DNA of 35,175 nt, from the NCBI GenBank assembly GCA_016789755.1, contig JAEUQG010000273.1, positions 1 to 35,175 on the forward strand. The letters run 5' to 3'. The position numbers and the translations under genes are program-made. The first letter of the stretch is position 1; each line of letters starts with the position of its first letter. The notes under the pieces are model-generated. The model was not told the DNA's origin, did not search any database, and saw nothing but the letters and a program-made list of their open reading frames with translations. The DNA comes from Bryobacterales bacterium. GTDB lineage: Bacteria > Acidobacteriota > Terriglobia > Bryobacterales > Bryobacteraceae. Of the stretch, positions 22,954-31,428 are shown piece by piece.

Positions 22954-25587
22954 TCAGCGTTGCCGCAACTCCGGATGATGCAGCACCAGCACAATCGGCT
23001 GCGGAGTGGGCAGTTGATCGCCTGTGGCGGCGCTCACCAGAAATCGCTTCCCGTCCGCCGAAGCCGCGTATCCGAATCCCGAATTGTAGAAGCTCTTGCT
23101 CGGAAACAGCGTTTGCACCGCGCCAATACGTAGTTTGGGCCGCATTTCCACTTGTGCCGAATAAAAGTGCCCGGCGTCGGCAAGGAACAATTCGCGCGAG
23201 TCGCTGCGCCATTGCGGCGAGGTTCCCCCGTTCGTCGTCACCTGCACCCGTTCCCGCTCCATCCCTTCCGCCGCCAGCGTCTCCACGTACACCTGATCCT
23301 TGCCGTCTTCGTTCGATGTGTACGCAATCCACTTCCCATCGGGCGAGATGCTCCCCTCGCGCGCATTCCCCTTCTTCGTATGGAACGGCACCGGCGGCCC
23401 GCCTTGCATCGGCAGCAGCCATAGATCGATGCCATTCACCGGATGATACTCCTGGTACACCAGCCAGCGCCCGTCGCTGCTGATCGACTTCGGGGTCTTG
23501 GCGTGTTCGGAAGCGTGGAGCAGTTGCGGCGATCCGCCGCCCTCCGCATCGCGGATGTAAATGTCCCTCCCCACCGAGTGCACAATGCGCTTGCCGTCCG
23601 GAGTAAACACCGGCGAAGTTTCATTGGCCCGGTCGAAACTGATGCGCCGCCGCAGATGCGAATTCAGCCCCAGTACCCAGATGTCGCCCAGCAGCACATT
23701 CATGTCGATGATCTCGACGGCCACCAGATCGCCGCCCGGCGATATGGCGGGAAACCGGTAAGCCCCCTCGCCCAGATTCTCCAGCCGCGTGCCGTTCCGG
23801 TCCATCCACACCAGCTCGCGCGGGCTGGTGGTCTTTCCGGTTCGATAGGCAAGCACGCCGGAAGATGCCGTCAGATCCGCCGCGCCGCTGAAAGGATGCA
23901 CAGCCACTTGCGGTTCCAGTTGCACCGGTTCCGCCGCCAGCGCTTTCAGCGAAGTGTCGTAGCGCGCCGCCAGCAACCGCTCGCCGCTCTGATAAACAAG
24001 ATGGCTGCCGCTCAATGCGGAGCTCGACAGTGCACCGGAAATCTTCTTCCTGCGCTGCGGCTGATGGAAGGAAGATACATAAATCCCCGTGCCGTCCTCG
24101 GCTTCCGAACGCACCGAATAGAGGAAATCGCGGGTCCCCGCAATCAGCGTCAGGGAAAAGTGATCGAGATCGCCCTTCTCGAACACGGTGAGGGGGTGCG
24201 GCTTCCCTCCAGTTGCAGGCAGGCGGAAGATCGCCCGCCCCAGCGTCGTCAGATAGATCCACCCCTCGGCGTCCCAGGCGCAGAGCCGTCCCCCGGTAAA
24301 CTCGCCCACTTTCTCCACTACTCCCCCGCCCGCCGCCATCCGCTTGATGTCCGTCCCCTGGGCAAAAGCCACGTGGTTCCCATCGTGGGACCAGATGGGG
24401 AACTTCGCCTCCAAAGTCCCTTCCAGTTGGCGCGCCTGTACGTTGTCCAGACTTCGTATCCAAAGCGTTGCGTGCTGGTGCTTCTGCTGCGCGGTAAACA
24501 GCACCTGTTTGCCGTCGGGAGACAGCACCGGCCCGCCATGGCTGGCAAAGGGCGCGAACACGTAGCCCGGCGGAGGCTGAATCAACAGGCGTACGGTTTC
24601 CGCCTTCGATGCCGGACGAGTGTAAATGGCCCAGCCTGCGACGGCCGCCAGCATCACCGCAGCCAGCATCCACACCCGGTTCGGGCGCACCGCGGGCGCA
24701 GGAGGCGCGGCTATCGCCGGCGGAGCGGCTACCTGCTCCAGACACCGCTTCACATCCCGGATCGTCTGCCAGCGGTCGCCGGGATCCTTCGCCAGACACC
24801 CCTCCAGCAGCCATTCGAGCGCCGCCGGTGCATCCGGCCGTAGCGGCCCCATCTTCGGCGGATTCTGCGTCAGCACAGAGGCGATCGTGCCCGCTTTGCT
24901 CTTCCCTTCAAAGGCCCGGCGTCCCGTCACCATTTCATAGAGGATGGCCCCAAAGGCGAAAATGTCCGCCCGCGGATCCACGGCCTTCCCCTCCAATTGC
25001 TCCGGCGCCATGTAGGGATAGGTGCCCAGAATCGTCCCCGCTTCCGTCACTGCCTCGGCTATCGTCGAGGCCTCGTCCCCGTCCTGTTCCGCACCGTCTC
25101 CGTCCAACGGATCCCCTACCTTCGCCAGCCCGAAATCGAGGATCTTGACCCCCTGCCTCCCGAGCATGATGTTCGCCGGCTTCAGGTCTCGATGGGTCAA
25201 CCCAAGCTGATGCGAGGCGTCCAGGGCGGAACAGATCTGCGAGGCGTAGAGCAGCGCCTTGTCGACGGGCAGCGGCCCTCTCGCCAGCACCTGCGAGAGG
25301 TTCTCACCCCCCAGGTACTCCATGACCAGATAATCGATTCCTTCAGCCTGCCCCATCTCGTGAAAGGCACAGATGTGCGGATGCGACAGCCCGGAAAGCA
25401 CCTTTGCTTCCCGCTCGAAGCGCTTGCGGATCGTCTCCTTGTCCCGCAAATCCGCCCGCAGAATCTTCAGCGCCACGGCCCGCCGCGCGCGCGTATCTTG
25501 CGCCCGGTACACCTCCCCTATCGATCCTTGCCCCAGAAAGCTATGGATCTCGTAGTGCCCGAGTCTTGTGCCGGCGGTCAGGCGCAT
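22954..25587 (-). CDS. Serine/threonine protein kinase with C-terminal WD40/TolB-like propeller
   Basis: An 877-residue membrane-spanning kinase. The cytoplasmic catalytic domain (about 10-285) has the glycine loop GQGSIGEVY (19-27), Lys41 (VALKIL), HRDLKPAN (132-139), DFG (151-153) and APE (194-196), so it should be active. Between DFG and APE lies an acidic insertion (about 161-174, Asp/Gly/Glu-rich), longer than in most Hanks-type kinases. A Pro/Ala-rich linker leads to one transmembrane helix (about 305-322). The extracytoplasmic part (about 330-877) consists of repeated LSPDGKQVLFTA-like, WSHDGNHVAFA-like and SPDGKWIAYTS-like blades of a TolB/PD40 propeller, a frequent acidobacterial architecture. 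The propeller probably senses a ligand or partner in the periplasm. Its ATG overlaps the end of the HPPD-like gene by ten bases, indicating co-translation. Confidence 0.93.
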   Translation of the reverse strand: MRLTAGTRLGHYEIHSFLGQGSIGEVYRAQDTRARRAVALKILRADLRDKETIRKRFEREAKVLSGLSHPHICAFHEMGQAEGIDYLVMEYLGGENLSQVLARGPLPVDKALLYASQICSALDASHQLGLTHRDLKPANIMLGRQGVKILDFGLAKVGDPLDGDGAEQDGDEASTIAEAVTEAGTILGTYPYMAPEQLEGKAVDPRADIFAFGAILYEMVTGRRAFEGKSKAGTIASVLTQNPPKMGPLRPDAPAALEWLLEGCLAKDPGDRWQTIRDVKRCLEQVAAPPAIAAPPAPAVRPNRVWMLAAVMLAAVAGWAIYTRPASKAETVRLLIQPPPGYVFAPFASHGGPVLSPDGKQVLFTAQQKHQHATLWIRSLDNVQARQLEGTLEAKFPIWSHDGNHVAFAQGTDIKRMAAGGGVVEKVGEFTGGRLCAWDAEGWIYLTTLGRAIFRLPATGGKPHPLTVFEKGDLDHFSLTLIAGTRDFLYSVRSEAEDGTGIYVSSFHQPQRRKKISGALSSSALSGSHLVYQSGERLLAARYDTSLKALAAEPVQLEPQVAVHPFSGAADLTASSGVLAYRTGKTTSPRELVWMDRNGTRLENLGEGAYRFPAISPGGDLVAVEIIDMNVLLGDIWVLGLNSHLRRRISFDRANETSPVFTPDGKRIVHSVGRDIYIRDAEGGGSPQLLHASEHAKTPKSISSDGRWLVYQEYHPVNGIDLWLLPMQGGPPVPFHTKKGNAREGSISPDGKWIAYTSNEDGKDQVYVETLAAEGMERERVQVTTNGGTSPQWRSDSRELFLADAGHFYSAQVEMRPKLRIGAVQTLFPSKSFYNSGFGYAASADGKRFLVSAATGDQLPTPQPIVLVLHHPELRQR

Positions 25588-26483
25588 GCGGACGTGTGTT
25601 CCAGAATCAGGTAAGATAGCGACGGCCGGTCTTCCACCGGCTTTGTCACAACATAAACCTCTTCCATCGTAGCCCCATGGCCGGTCTGATGAAACTCCAC
25701 TCCGTGATCCAGCATCGTGGACACGGTGGCCGCCAGATCCGAAGTCGACAACGCAATCTGGCTCACCCCGCTCCCTGTCGGCAAGTCCCGGCTCCCGCTT
25801 TCCTCCTCCAGCAGCAAACGTATCGATTGCCCGCCTTGGGTTCGTTTCGTCAATTTCCCACCCTCGGGGTTGACGAAGTTTAACACCAACTCATATTTCG
25901 TCAGCCACTCCTCCAACCCGCCGGCGGGCAGATTCATCGTGATCTGATGAATTCTGTTCAATCCCGAAGCGTAGGCCATTCGATCCGGAACCGTGGTGGC
26001 GGTGAAACCCGGCAGAAAAATCCCTCTGTAGGAATGCCGTTCCACAAGGGTGTGCACCGTCGCACAGCAGCTTGCCAGAGCAAACGTACGGACCGTGCCG
26101 TATTCGTCCCGAAACTCCATCGGATCCTGGACAATCTTACCGCCGCGCTGCTTCACCTCGTAGAAAGCAGCCTTGGCGTCATCCACGGTAAACGCAATGC
26201 TGTGTACGCTGTCGCCATATCGGTAAACATGATCGGCAATGGGGTGATTCGGCCGCAGGGCAGCCGTCAAGACAAATCGGATACTGCCTTGCGACAGTAC
26301 ATAGCTGGCGCGATCATGGATGCCGGTTTCCGGCCCCTGGTAGGCGATCAATTCCATGCCCAGCGCGGAACGGTAGAAGTGCGCCGCCTGCCTGGCGTTA
26401 CCTACATAAAATTCAATATGATCCAGGCCAATCAGGGGTAGAAAATCGGGCGCGGGCGAGGGGGTTGCGGCCGCCTGCGGCAT
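25578..26483 (-). CDS. 4-hydroxyphenylpyruvate dioxygenase-like protein lacking iron ligands
   Basis: A 301-residue two-domain vicinal-oxygen-chelate protein related to 4-hydroxyphenylpyruvate dioxygenase (tyrosine breakdown to homogentisate). The N-terminal domain begins GLDHIEFYVGNARQAAHFY. The C-terminal domain has IHQITMNLPAGGLEEWLTKY and ends KPVEDRPSLSYLILEH, clearly homologous to K-P-V-x-D-R-P-T-L-F-F-E-I-I-Q. Against the family iron site, the first His is kept (His179), the second is Gln242 (VSQIAL for V-Q-H-I-A-L) and the Glu is Leu292. About 30 residues before the last motif, and the usual C-terminal helix, are missing; true enzymes have about 350-380 residues. It is therefore probably catalytically dead or decaying. 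AGGAG eight bases before 26483 sets the start; the open frame extends to 26543. Its end overlaps the kinase start. Confidence 0.78.
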   Translation of the reverse strand: MPQAAATPSPAPDFLPLIGLDHIEFYVGNARQAAHFYRSALGMELIAYQGPETGIHDRASYVLSQGSIRFVLTAALRPNHPIADHVYRYGDSVHSIAFTVDDAKAAFYEVKQRGGKIVQDPMEFRDEYGTVRTFALASCCATVHTLVERHSYRGIFLPGFTATTVPDRMAYASGLNRIHQITMNLPAGGLEEWLTKYELVLNFVNPEGGKLTKRTQGGQSIRLLLEEESGSRDLPTGSGVSQIALSTSDLAATVSTMLDHGVEFHQTGHGATMEEVYVVTKPVEDRPSLSYLILEHTSACA

Positions 26484-26578
26484 GTATTGGACTCCTGTAT
26501 GAATCGATACGGATTGTGGCGGTGCTAGATCCACGTCTATCACGTTACGGCGTTTGGACGAAGGGGGAAACCGATTTG

Positions 26579-26600
26579 CGGTAAGAAAACGGTAAGGAAA
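26579..26600. repeat. Two tandem 11-base direct repeats, candidate response-regulator box
   Basis: CGGTAAGAAAA (26579-26589) is followed directly by CGGTAAGGAAA (26590-26600), identical at 10 of 11 positions. A weaker third copy (CGTCTAG..., 26601-26611) may follow. An 11-base period with a seven-base core and four-base A-rich spacer is the pattern of OmpR/PhoB-family binding sites. It lies 26 bases upstream of a TATACT -10-like hexamer. Binding is not shown. Confidence 0.4.
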
Positions 26601-26625
26601 CGTCTAGCGGACCCACACCTTCGGG

Positions 26626-26640
26626 TATACTGAGCCTGTG
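26626..26640 (+). promoter_or_regulatory. Possible -10 element and leaderless GTG start
   Basis: TATACT (26626-26631) lies exactly six bases before the GTG at 26638, the spacing expected of a leaderless transcript. No -35 match exists 17 bases upstream, which would fit an activator-dependent promoter using the 11-base repeats. The next ATG, at 26662, has no good ribosome-binding site either. Confidence 0.35.
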
Positions 26641-27783
26641 TTACGGGAATGGCCGTTTGTGATGCCGCCGGAATGGCGGGGTGCCGGCGCTGCCATCGAC
26701 GCCACCGGGTTCACGCCCGTCGAGTCCGGCAAACCACCCGCCGGAGTGCTGATCGCCGAGGGTGAATGGGCCGGGATGAAGCGCATGACAGGGGGATCGG
26801 AAGCCGGTCCGACCGGCATGCCCTGGGTCGACTCGAACGGATGGAAGATCCGCCTCCTGTCGATGCAGAACCCCGGCCAACAGGTGTGGGTCCACACCAA
26901 GCCGCCGGCGGCGAATGAGGTGATCCGTTTCGAACGATACCTGGTTGGGGTGGCCGACGCTGCCTCTCATGGCGGCCGCTGGGTGATCGAGCCCGACGCG
27001 AACTTTCGGCGAACACTGGCCGCGGCTGACCCCACAGCCAAGAAAAACTGGGACCGGCTGAAGGCTGCTGTGCGGTTTTTTACGGAACGAACCCAACTTT
27101 GCGGTCTCCCTGCCCGTGCGGTCACCGGCATTGTCTCTGATTTCTCGGGGGCAAACGAGGTCTTTAGCCAGGAGATCCTGAACCTCGCCGCGCGGCAGCA
27201 CCTGCCTTATCTGCCTCTTCTCAAAACGAACCTGACCTCCCTGCCCGCGGGTTTGAAAGCCGTCGTCTACGCCGATGAACAGGCGCCCACTGCGCCACTG
27301 CGCTCCCTGCTGCTGCGATTCGTCGAAGCAGGCGGCCTGCTGATGACAACGGCGGCCTGGGGAAAGGTTGCCGGCCCCGTCCTGCCCGATACGCCGACGG
27401 TTCGCTACGCCATCCATACGGTGGGGAAGGGACGGATCGCGGTCCCCGAAGGAGAGGAGTCCGGCGATCCCTATTTGGCCGCCGCCGACGCCCAGGTACT
27501 GTTGAGCCACCGCCATGACATCGCAAGGCTCTGGAACGGAGGCCCGATGGGGATGTTCCCCACCGGCGACGCCCGCCGGTCGGTGGTGCATCTGGTGAAT
27601 TACATGGGCCGCCCCACCGCCGATCCCGTTTCCCTTTGGATTCAGGGCGACTTCCGCACCGTGACCCTGCACAGCTTCGAGTACAGTGAAGCGAAGAAAC
27701 TGACGATCATACGCCGGCGCAATGGAGCCGAAGTGCACCTGCCCGCCATCGCCATCTACGCCGCCGTGGAGGCGGTTGCCTGA
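26638..27783 (+). CDS. Unrecognised protein, apparently without its signal peptide
   Basis: A 381-residue protein with no domain I can name. Its composition (many Trp, Gly, Pro; VPW/WVD-type turns such as GMPWVDSNGWKIRL, ISDFSGANEVFSQEILNLAAR, VGKGRIAVPEGEE, VHLVNYMGRPTADPVSLW) resembles secreted, enzyme-like alpha/beta proteins of Acidobacteria, some with glutamine-amidotransferase-like or glycosidase-accessory folds. It starts directly with LREWPFVMPPEWRG and has no signal peptide; the in-frame upstream codons reach a stop at 26605 without adding one. The start is GTG 26638 or ATG 26662. It is followed 19 bases later by the DUF362 gene on the same strand and is probably co-transcribed with it. 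Loss of an original 5-prime end is possible. Confidence 0.65.
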   Translation: MLREWPFVMPPEWRGAGAAIDATGFTPVESGKPPAGVLIAEGEWAGMKRMTGGSEAGPTGMPWVDSNGWKIRLLSMQNPGQQVWVHTKPPAANEVIRFERYLVGVADAASHGGRWVIEPDANFRRTLAAADPTAKKNWDRLKAAVRFFTERTQLCGLPARAVTGIVSDFSGANEVFSQEILNLAARQHLPYLPLLKTNLTSLPAGLKAVVYADEQAPTAPLRSLLLRFVEAGGLLMTTAAWGKVAGPVLPDTPTVRYAIHTVGKGRIAVPEGEESGDPYLAAADAQVLLSHRHDIARLWNGGPMGMFPTGDARRSVVHLVNYMGRPTADPVSLWIQGDFRTVTLHSFEYSEAKKLTIIRRRNGAEVHLPAIAIYAAVEAVA

Positions 27784-27802
27784 AATGCTGGAGAAGATCC
27801 CG

Positions 27803-28969
27803 ATGTCCATCACACGCAGATCCGTATTGAGCGCCGCGGGAGCGGCGATGTTCACCGGAAGGGCACTGGCCGCTCCGCAATCGACGCGCGTGGCAGTGGC
27901 CCAGTGCCCCGATTACGGCGCCGCATTAACCCCCGCATTGAACGGCCTGTTCGATCAACTGGGCGGCTTGGGGCGCATGGTGAAGGGCAAGACCGTGGTG
28001 ATCAAGGTCAACCTGACCGGCAGCCCCACTTACCGGCTGGGCCATTCCCCGCTCGAAACCACGCACTACACGCATCCGTCCGTGATCGGCGCCACCGTGC
28101 ACCTGATGGGGCGCGCCGGGGCGAAACGGATCCGCATCGTGGAATCGCCCTGGTCCACGGCGTCGCCTATTGAAGAGTACGTCCTGCAAGCCAATTGGGA
28201 GCCAAACGAGATTCTTCGCGCCGCGCCATCGGTGGAGTTCGTAAACACCAACTGGGGCGGGCCGAAACGCAAGTATTCGCGCTTTACAACGCCGAACGGC
28301 GGACACATCTTCCCCGGCTTCGATCTGCACCCGGCCTACGAGGAATGCGACGTATTCGTATCGCTGGCCAAAATGAAGGATCACGTGACAGCGGGCATCA
28401 CCCTGGCAATGAAAAACTGCTTTGGGATTACGCCCTGCACGATTTACGGTACCGGGGCGGGCGTTGACGAGCCGAGCCTCACCCCCACCGGTGGACGCGG
28501 CATGTTTCACGCTGGAGACCGGCAGCCCTCGAAATCGGCCCCGCAGGAAAAGGCGCACTCCGTGCAGAAGCACGGGGGAGCGCGCGTGCCGCGCATCGTG
28601 GCCGATATCGTCGCCGCACGGCCGATTCATCTGTCGATTGTCGAAGCCGTGGACACCATGGCCGGCGGAGAAGGACCATGGACTGGCCCGGGGCTGAAGG
28701 TAGTGAGTCCGAGGCTGCTGGTGGCCGGGCTCAATCCCGTTGCCACCGACGCGGTCTGCATGCGTTTGATGAACTACGATCCGATGGCCCGCCGTGGCGC
28801 GCCACCGTTTGAATCGTGCGATAACACGCTGGAACTGGCCGAGCAGTTGGGCGTGGGCAGCCGCGATGCGAACCTCATCGATGTATCAGGCGTGGCAATC
28901 GAGAAGGCGAAGTTCGACTTCGCCGCATTGCGGGAGATGAAGAAGAAGATTCCCGGAGCGCGGGTCTGA
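27803..28969 (+). CDS. DUF362 domain-containing protein, Tat-exported
   Basis: A 388-residue DUF362 protein. It begins MSITRRSVLSAAGAAMFTGRALA, a twin-arginine-type signal, so it should be exported folded, possibly with a cofactor. The family core is seen in GKTVVIKVNLTG (about 55-66), a conserved Asp/Cys-bearing strand ECDVFVSLAKMKDH, MKNCFGITPCTIYG, and IVEAVDTMAGGEGPW followed by LLVAGLNPVATDAVCMRLM. DUF362 proteins are often iron-sulfur linked, but no ferredoxin Cys cluster is present here. The function is unknown. The start at 27803 is preceded by GGAGA eight bases upstream; a Met at 27785 is also in frame. It converges on the DUF3467 gene three bases away. Confidence 0.85.
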   Translation: MSITRRSVLSAAGAAMFTGRALAAPQSTRVAVAQCPDYGAALTPALNGLFDQLGGLGRMVKGKTVVIKVNLTGSPTYRLGHSPLETTHYTHPSVIGATVHLMGRAGAKRIRIVESPWSTASPIEEYVLQANWEPNEILRAAPSVEFVNTNWGGPKRKYSRFTTPNGGHIFPGFDLHPAYEECDVFVSLAKMKDHVTAGITLAMKNCFGITPCTIYGTGAGVDEPSLTPTGGRGMFHAGDRQPSKSAPQEKAHSVQKHGGARVPRIVADIVAARPIHLSIVEAVDTMAGGEGPWTGPGLKVVSPRLLVAGLNPVATDAVCMRLMNYDPMARRGAPPFESCDNTLELAEQLGVGSRDANLIDVSGVAIEKAKFDFAALREMKKKIPGARV

Positions 28970-28972
28970 ACT

Positions 28973-29281
28973 CTACTGAATGATGGAGCCGCCGCCCGCG
29001 GCTTGCGCCTGCGGTTCCAGCCGGATTTCGCCGAAGGCCCCTTCGTAATCCTTCACATTCTGGCTCAGCACGTTGAGCAGCGCTTTGGCCTGCTGGGGGC
29101 TGAGATACACACCCTGGAAATTGTGGATGGTGACGCTGTCCGGCGCGGTTTGTTGCACGATGCCGAACATCAAAAAGAAATCCCACAGGTTGGCGCGTAC
29201 CTGAACGCTGTTGGCGTAGGACTCGCGGTAATCGGGCCGTTGCAGCAAGTCAATCTTGGGGGGCTGGGCTGGATTTGCCAT
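28973..29281 (-). CDS. DUF3467 family protein
   Basis: A 102-residue soluble protein. The core YRESYANSVQVRANLWDFFLMFGIVQQ (about 17-43) and GVYLSPQQAKALLNVLSQNVKDYEGAFGEI (about 57-86) match DUF3467, a small alpha/beta family found in many bacteria with no known activity. A Gly/Ala/Gln-rich tail ends GGGSIIQ. The start at 29281 was chosen because the longer frame runs into the tRNA-Asp gene. The tRNA lies 34 bases upstream on the same strand, so the two may share a transcript that is cut by tRNA processing. The stop is three bases from the stop of the convergent DUF362 gene. Confidence 0.85.
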   Translation of the reverse strand: MANPAQPPKIDLLQRPDYRESYANSVQVRANLWDFFLMFGIVQQTAPDSVTIHNFQGVYLSPQQAKALLNVLSQNVKDYEGAFGEIRLEPQAQAAGGGSIIQ

Positions 29282-29315
29282 GGAAAACACCCGCTTCCGG
29301 AGGGAATTGAGGGAA

Positions 29316-29392
<77 letters not shown>

Positions 29393-29426
29393 GCAGCACT
29401 TGTCGGACTCTTTTAATCTAGCACGG

Positions 29427-31358
29427 TCAGCGAGCGGCCAGCAAATCCCAATGCCTGGCGCACTGTTCCACCACTACAGGCGCATCTTTCGCCAGCAGAT
29501 AGCCTTGCTTGACCAGCGACGCGGCAGCGGCTTTCACGCGGGCAACATAATCCTCACGCCCCTTGTAGCGCTCCTCGATGGAGGCGCGCGGGTCACCCTT
29601 GGCCGTGCGCTCCGCTTTGGTGCGGGCAAAGGCGACATGCGATCCGTTGAGGCCCATCATTTCTTCGCTGCGATAGTGCTTGGGATCGACCATGTTCCAG
29701 GCCAGGTGCGTCGCCAGGGGGACCGCGATCATCGGCAGCCGCACACCGCCCAGTTCGTTGCCGTCGGCATCGAGTTGCGGGAGCTTGGCAGGATAGGGCG
29801 CCCCCAGGGTCTCCGCAGGTTCGTTGGCCATGACGCCGCTGGTCCGGAACTGCGGGCCGTAATCGAGACGCATGGCGCGGCGCACCTGCTTCGGCGCAGA
29901 AAATCCCGGAATACGCGGGAAGTTCATTTTGTCGAGCGAAGCCAGTTGATCGATGCGTGAATAAGCGGAAGGCGGCGGCTCTTTGCCGCTTACAAGCCAT
30001 GCCTGCATCGCGTCGAGCAAGGCGCGCAGCACCGGGCGATAGTCGTTGACTCCGGATTCATAGAGGGCCGGCTTCGTGCGCCGGGGAGGCAACTGCCCGG
30101 CGCCGTGTTGCGTGCCGCTGACGTGGTAGATACGCGTATCCGGCGCCAGTGGTGCGTCGGCCGAGCCATCGATTGTAGTGTGCGTGAGCGAAGCGGAACG
30201 CCCATAGTATTCGTTCGAGCTCAGGGTGTAGAAAATCCGCGGCACCACATTGGCTTTCACCGCCCGGTCCAGCAATCCTCCGGAAAGCCCGGTGACGGGG
30301 TCGCGATCCGTCAGGTCGCGAAAGGGGAACAGCTCCAATGGGTAATAGGCCTGTGTCGGCGAGGGCTGCGCGAAGCGGTGATTGAAGCTGCCTACCGAAG
30401 CTCCGGCGATGTGCGGCCAGACAGCGTCGAAGACAATGCGTCCTTTCTCGTCGGCATTGAATCCGTCGTGCACGAACTGACGCAAATAGCGGCCGCTTTG
30501 GGAAGAACCGAACGCGATGGCGCGCTTGAGGAAGCGGCGCTGGTCGCCCAGCGCCGATACGGCATCGCCGCCTCCGTATTTGAGGAAGGAGATGAAATCG
30601 CGGATGCCTGCGCCGCCAAGCCCCGCCACAGCGGGATCGTTCGCCGTGTACACGACGTCATAGGATTTCCCCGGCGTACATGGAGCGTTCAGTTCCACCG
30701 TGAACACATCGGCGAAGCGCCATTCCCCGCGGGCCACGGGGGTGCGCTTGCCGAAGGTCGTGCCGCGCACGTACAGGCGGGCCGATGCATCGTTCAAATC
30801 CATAGGCGGGTAGGCGCTCTGGAGCGCGAAACGCCGCGTTGCTCCGGTGCATTGAAAATCCTCGCGCACCGGGCCGCTGACGCCTTTCGCCACCGGCAGG
30901 TCGATGCGCAGCAAGCCGGGTCTCTTGGCCACGTCGAACTGCCAGCCGAGCCACACCAGCGTGTAACCCTGTTCGAGCAAGTAGCCATCGCCGTATTCGC
31001 CGCTATCGTTGCCATAGCTGAACGTGCGCATCAGCCCGCGGCCGCCGCGGTTCGACACCTCAAAGAACGCCGTGCCGTTGCCCTTGGCCGGATCGCGCGG
31101 TTTGAGGACATAGACATCGGCGCTGAATTCCACCAGCCCTTGCGCGTTGCGCGGAGCGTGTTGAATATCGGCCACGATGCGGTTGGCCTCCGCTTGCGGA
31201 TCGACGGCGAAGTGAGCGCGCGCCACGATGCGTTCATAGGCGCCGGCCGCGCCGAACGGCTTCCCGTTGAGAACATCGTCCCGCTCCACAACATGGACCG
31301 TGGTCACCGCCGCGGGCGATGCGCAGGCGAGCAGAGAAAGCAGCAATAGATGGCGCAT
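29427..31358 (-). CDS. Secreted alpha/beta hydrolase domain-containing protein (Abhydrolase_10)
   Basis: A 643-residue predicted secreted hydrolase. The start at 31358 gives a signal peptide (MRHLLLLSLLACASPAAV), after which TTVHVVERDDVLNGKPFGAAGAYERI is the typical opening of this family. The nucleophile is likely the Ser in IAFGSSQSGRYLRQFVHDGFN (about residues 285-305), a G-S-S-Q-S-G-R elbow characteristic of the alpha/beta hydrolase domain family PF20091. The C-terminal region holds YHVSGTQHG (possible catalytic His) and RYKGREDYVARVKAAAASLV. Activity on esters or lactones is plausible, but no member I know fixes the substrate. It is divergent from the SMP-30 gene with a 70-base gap and reads towards tRNA-Asp. 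Confidence 0.85.
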   Translation of the reverse strand: MRHLLLLSLLACASPAAVTTVHVVERDDVLNGKPFGAAGAYERIVARAHFAVDPQAEANRIVADIQHAPRNAQGLVEFSADVYVLKPRDPAKGNGTAFFEVSNRGGRGLMRTFSYGNDSGEYGDGYLLEQGYTLVWLGWQFDVAKRPGLLRIDLPVAKGVSGPVREDFQCTGATRRFALQSAYPPMDLNDASARLYVRGTTFGKRTPVARGEWRFADVFTVELNAPCTPGKSYDVVYTANDPAVAGLGGAGIRDFISFLKYGGGDAVSALGDQRRFLKRAIAFGSSQSGRYLRQFVHDGFNADEKGRIVFDAVWPHIAGASVGSFNHRFAQPSPTQAYYPLELFPFRDLTDRDPVTGLSGGLLDRAVKANVVPRIFYTLSSNEYYGRSASLTHTTIDGSADAPLAPDTRIYHVSGTQHGAGQLPPRRTKPALYESGVNDYRPVLRALLDAMQAWLVSGKEPPPSAYSRIDQLASLDKMNFPRIPGFSAPKQVRRAMRLDYGPQFRTSGVMANEPAETLGAPYPAKLPQLDADGNELGGVRLPMIAVPLATHLAWNMVDPKHYRSEEMMGLNGSHVAFARTKAERTAKGDPRASIEERYKGREDYVARVKAAAASLVKQGYLLAKDAPVVVEQCARHWDLLAAR

Positions 31359-31428
31359 AAAAACAGGCCGAGTGTACCACACTCCATTCTTGTTTCCCTG
31401 CGAGCACGGCAGGTACAATCGTGAGGCA

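Noticed and set aside
26484..26637. Replication origin or dif site at the skew switch
   Set aside because: No DnaA-box-like TTATCCACA cluster, no AT-rich unwinding region and no recognisable dif-like 28-mer were seen.
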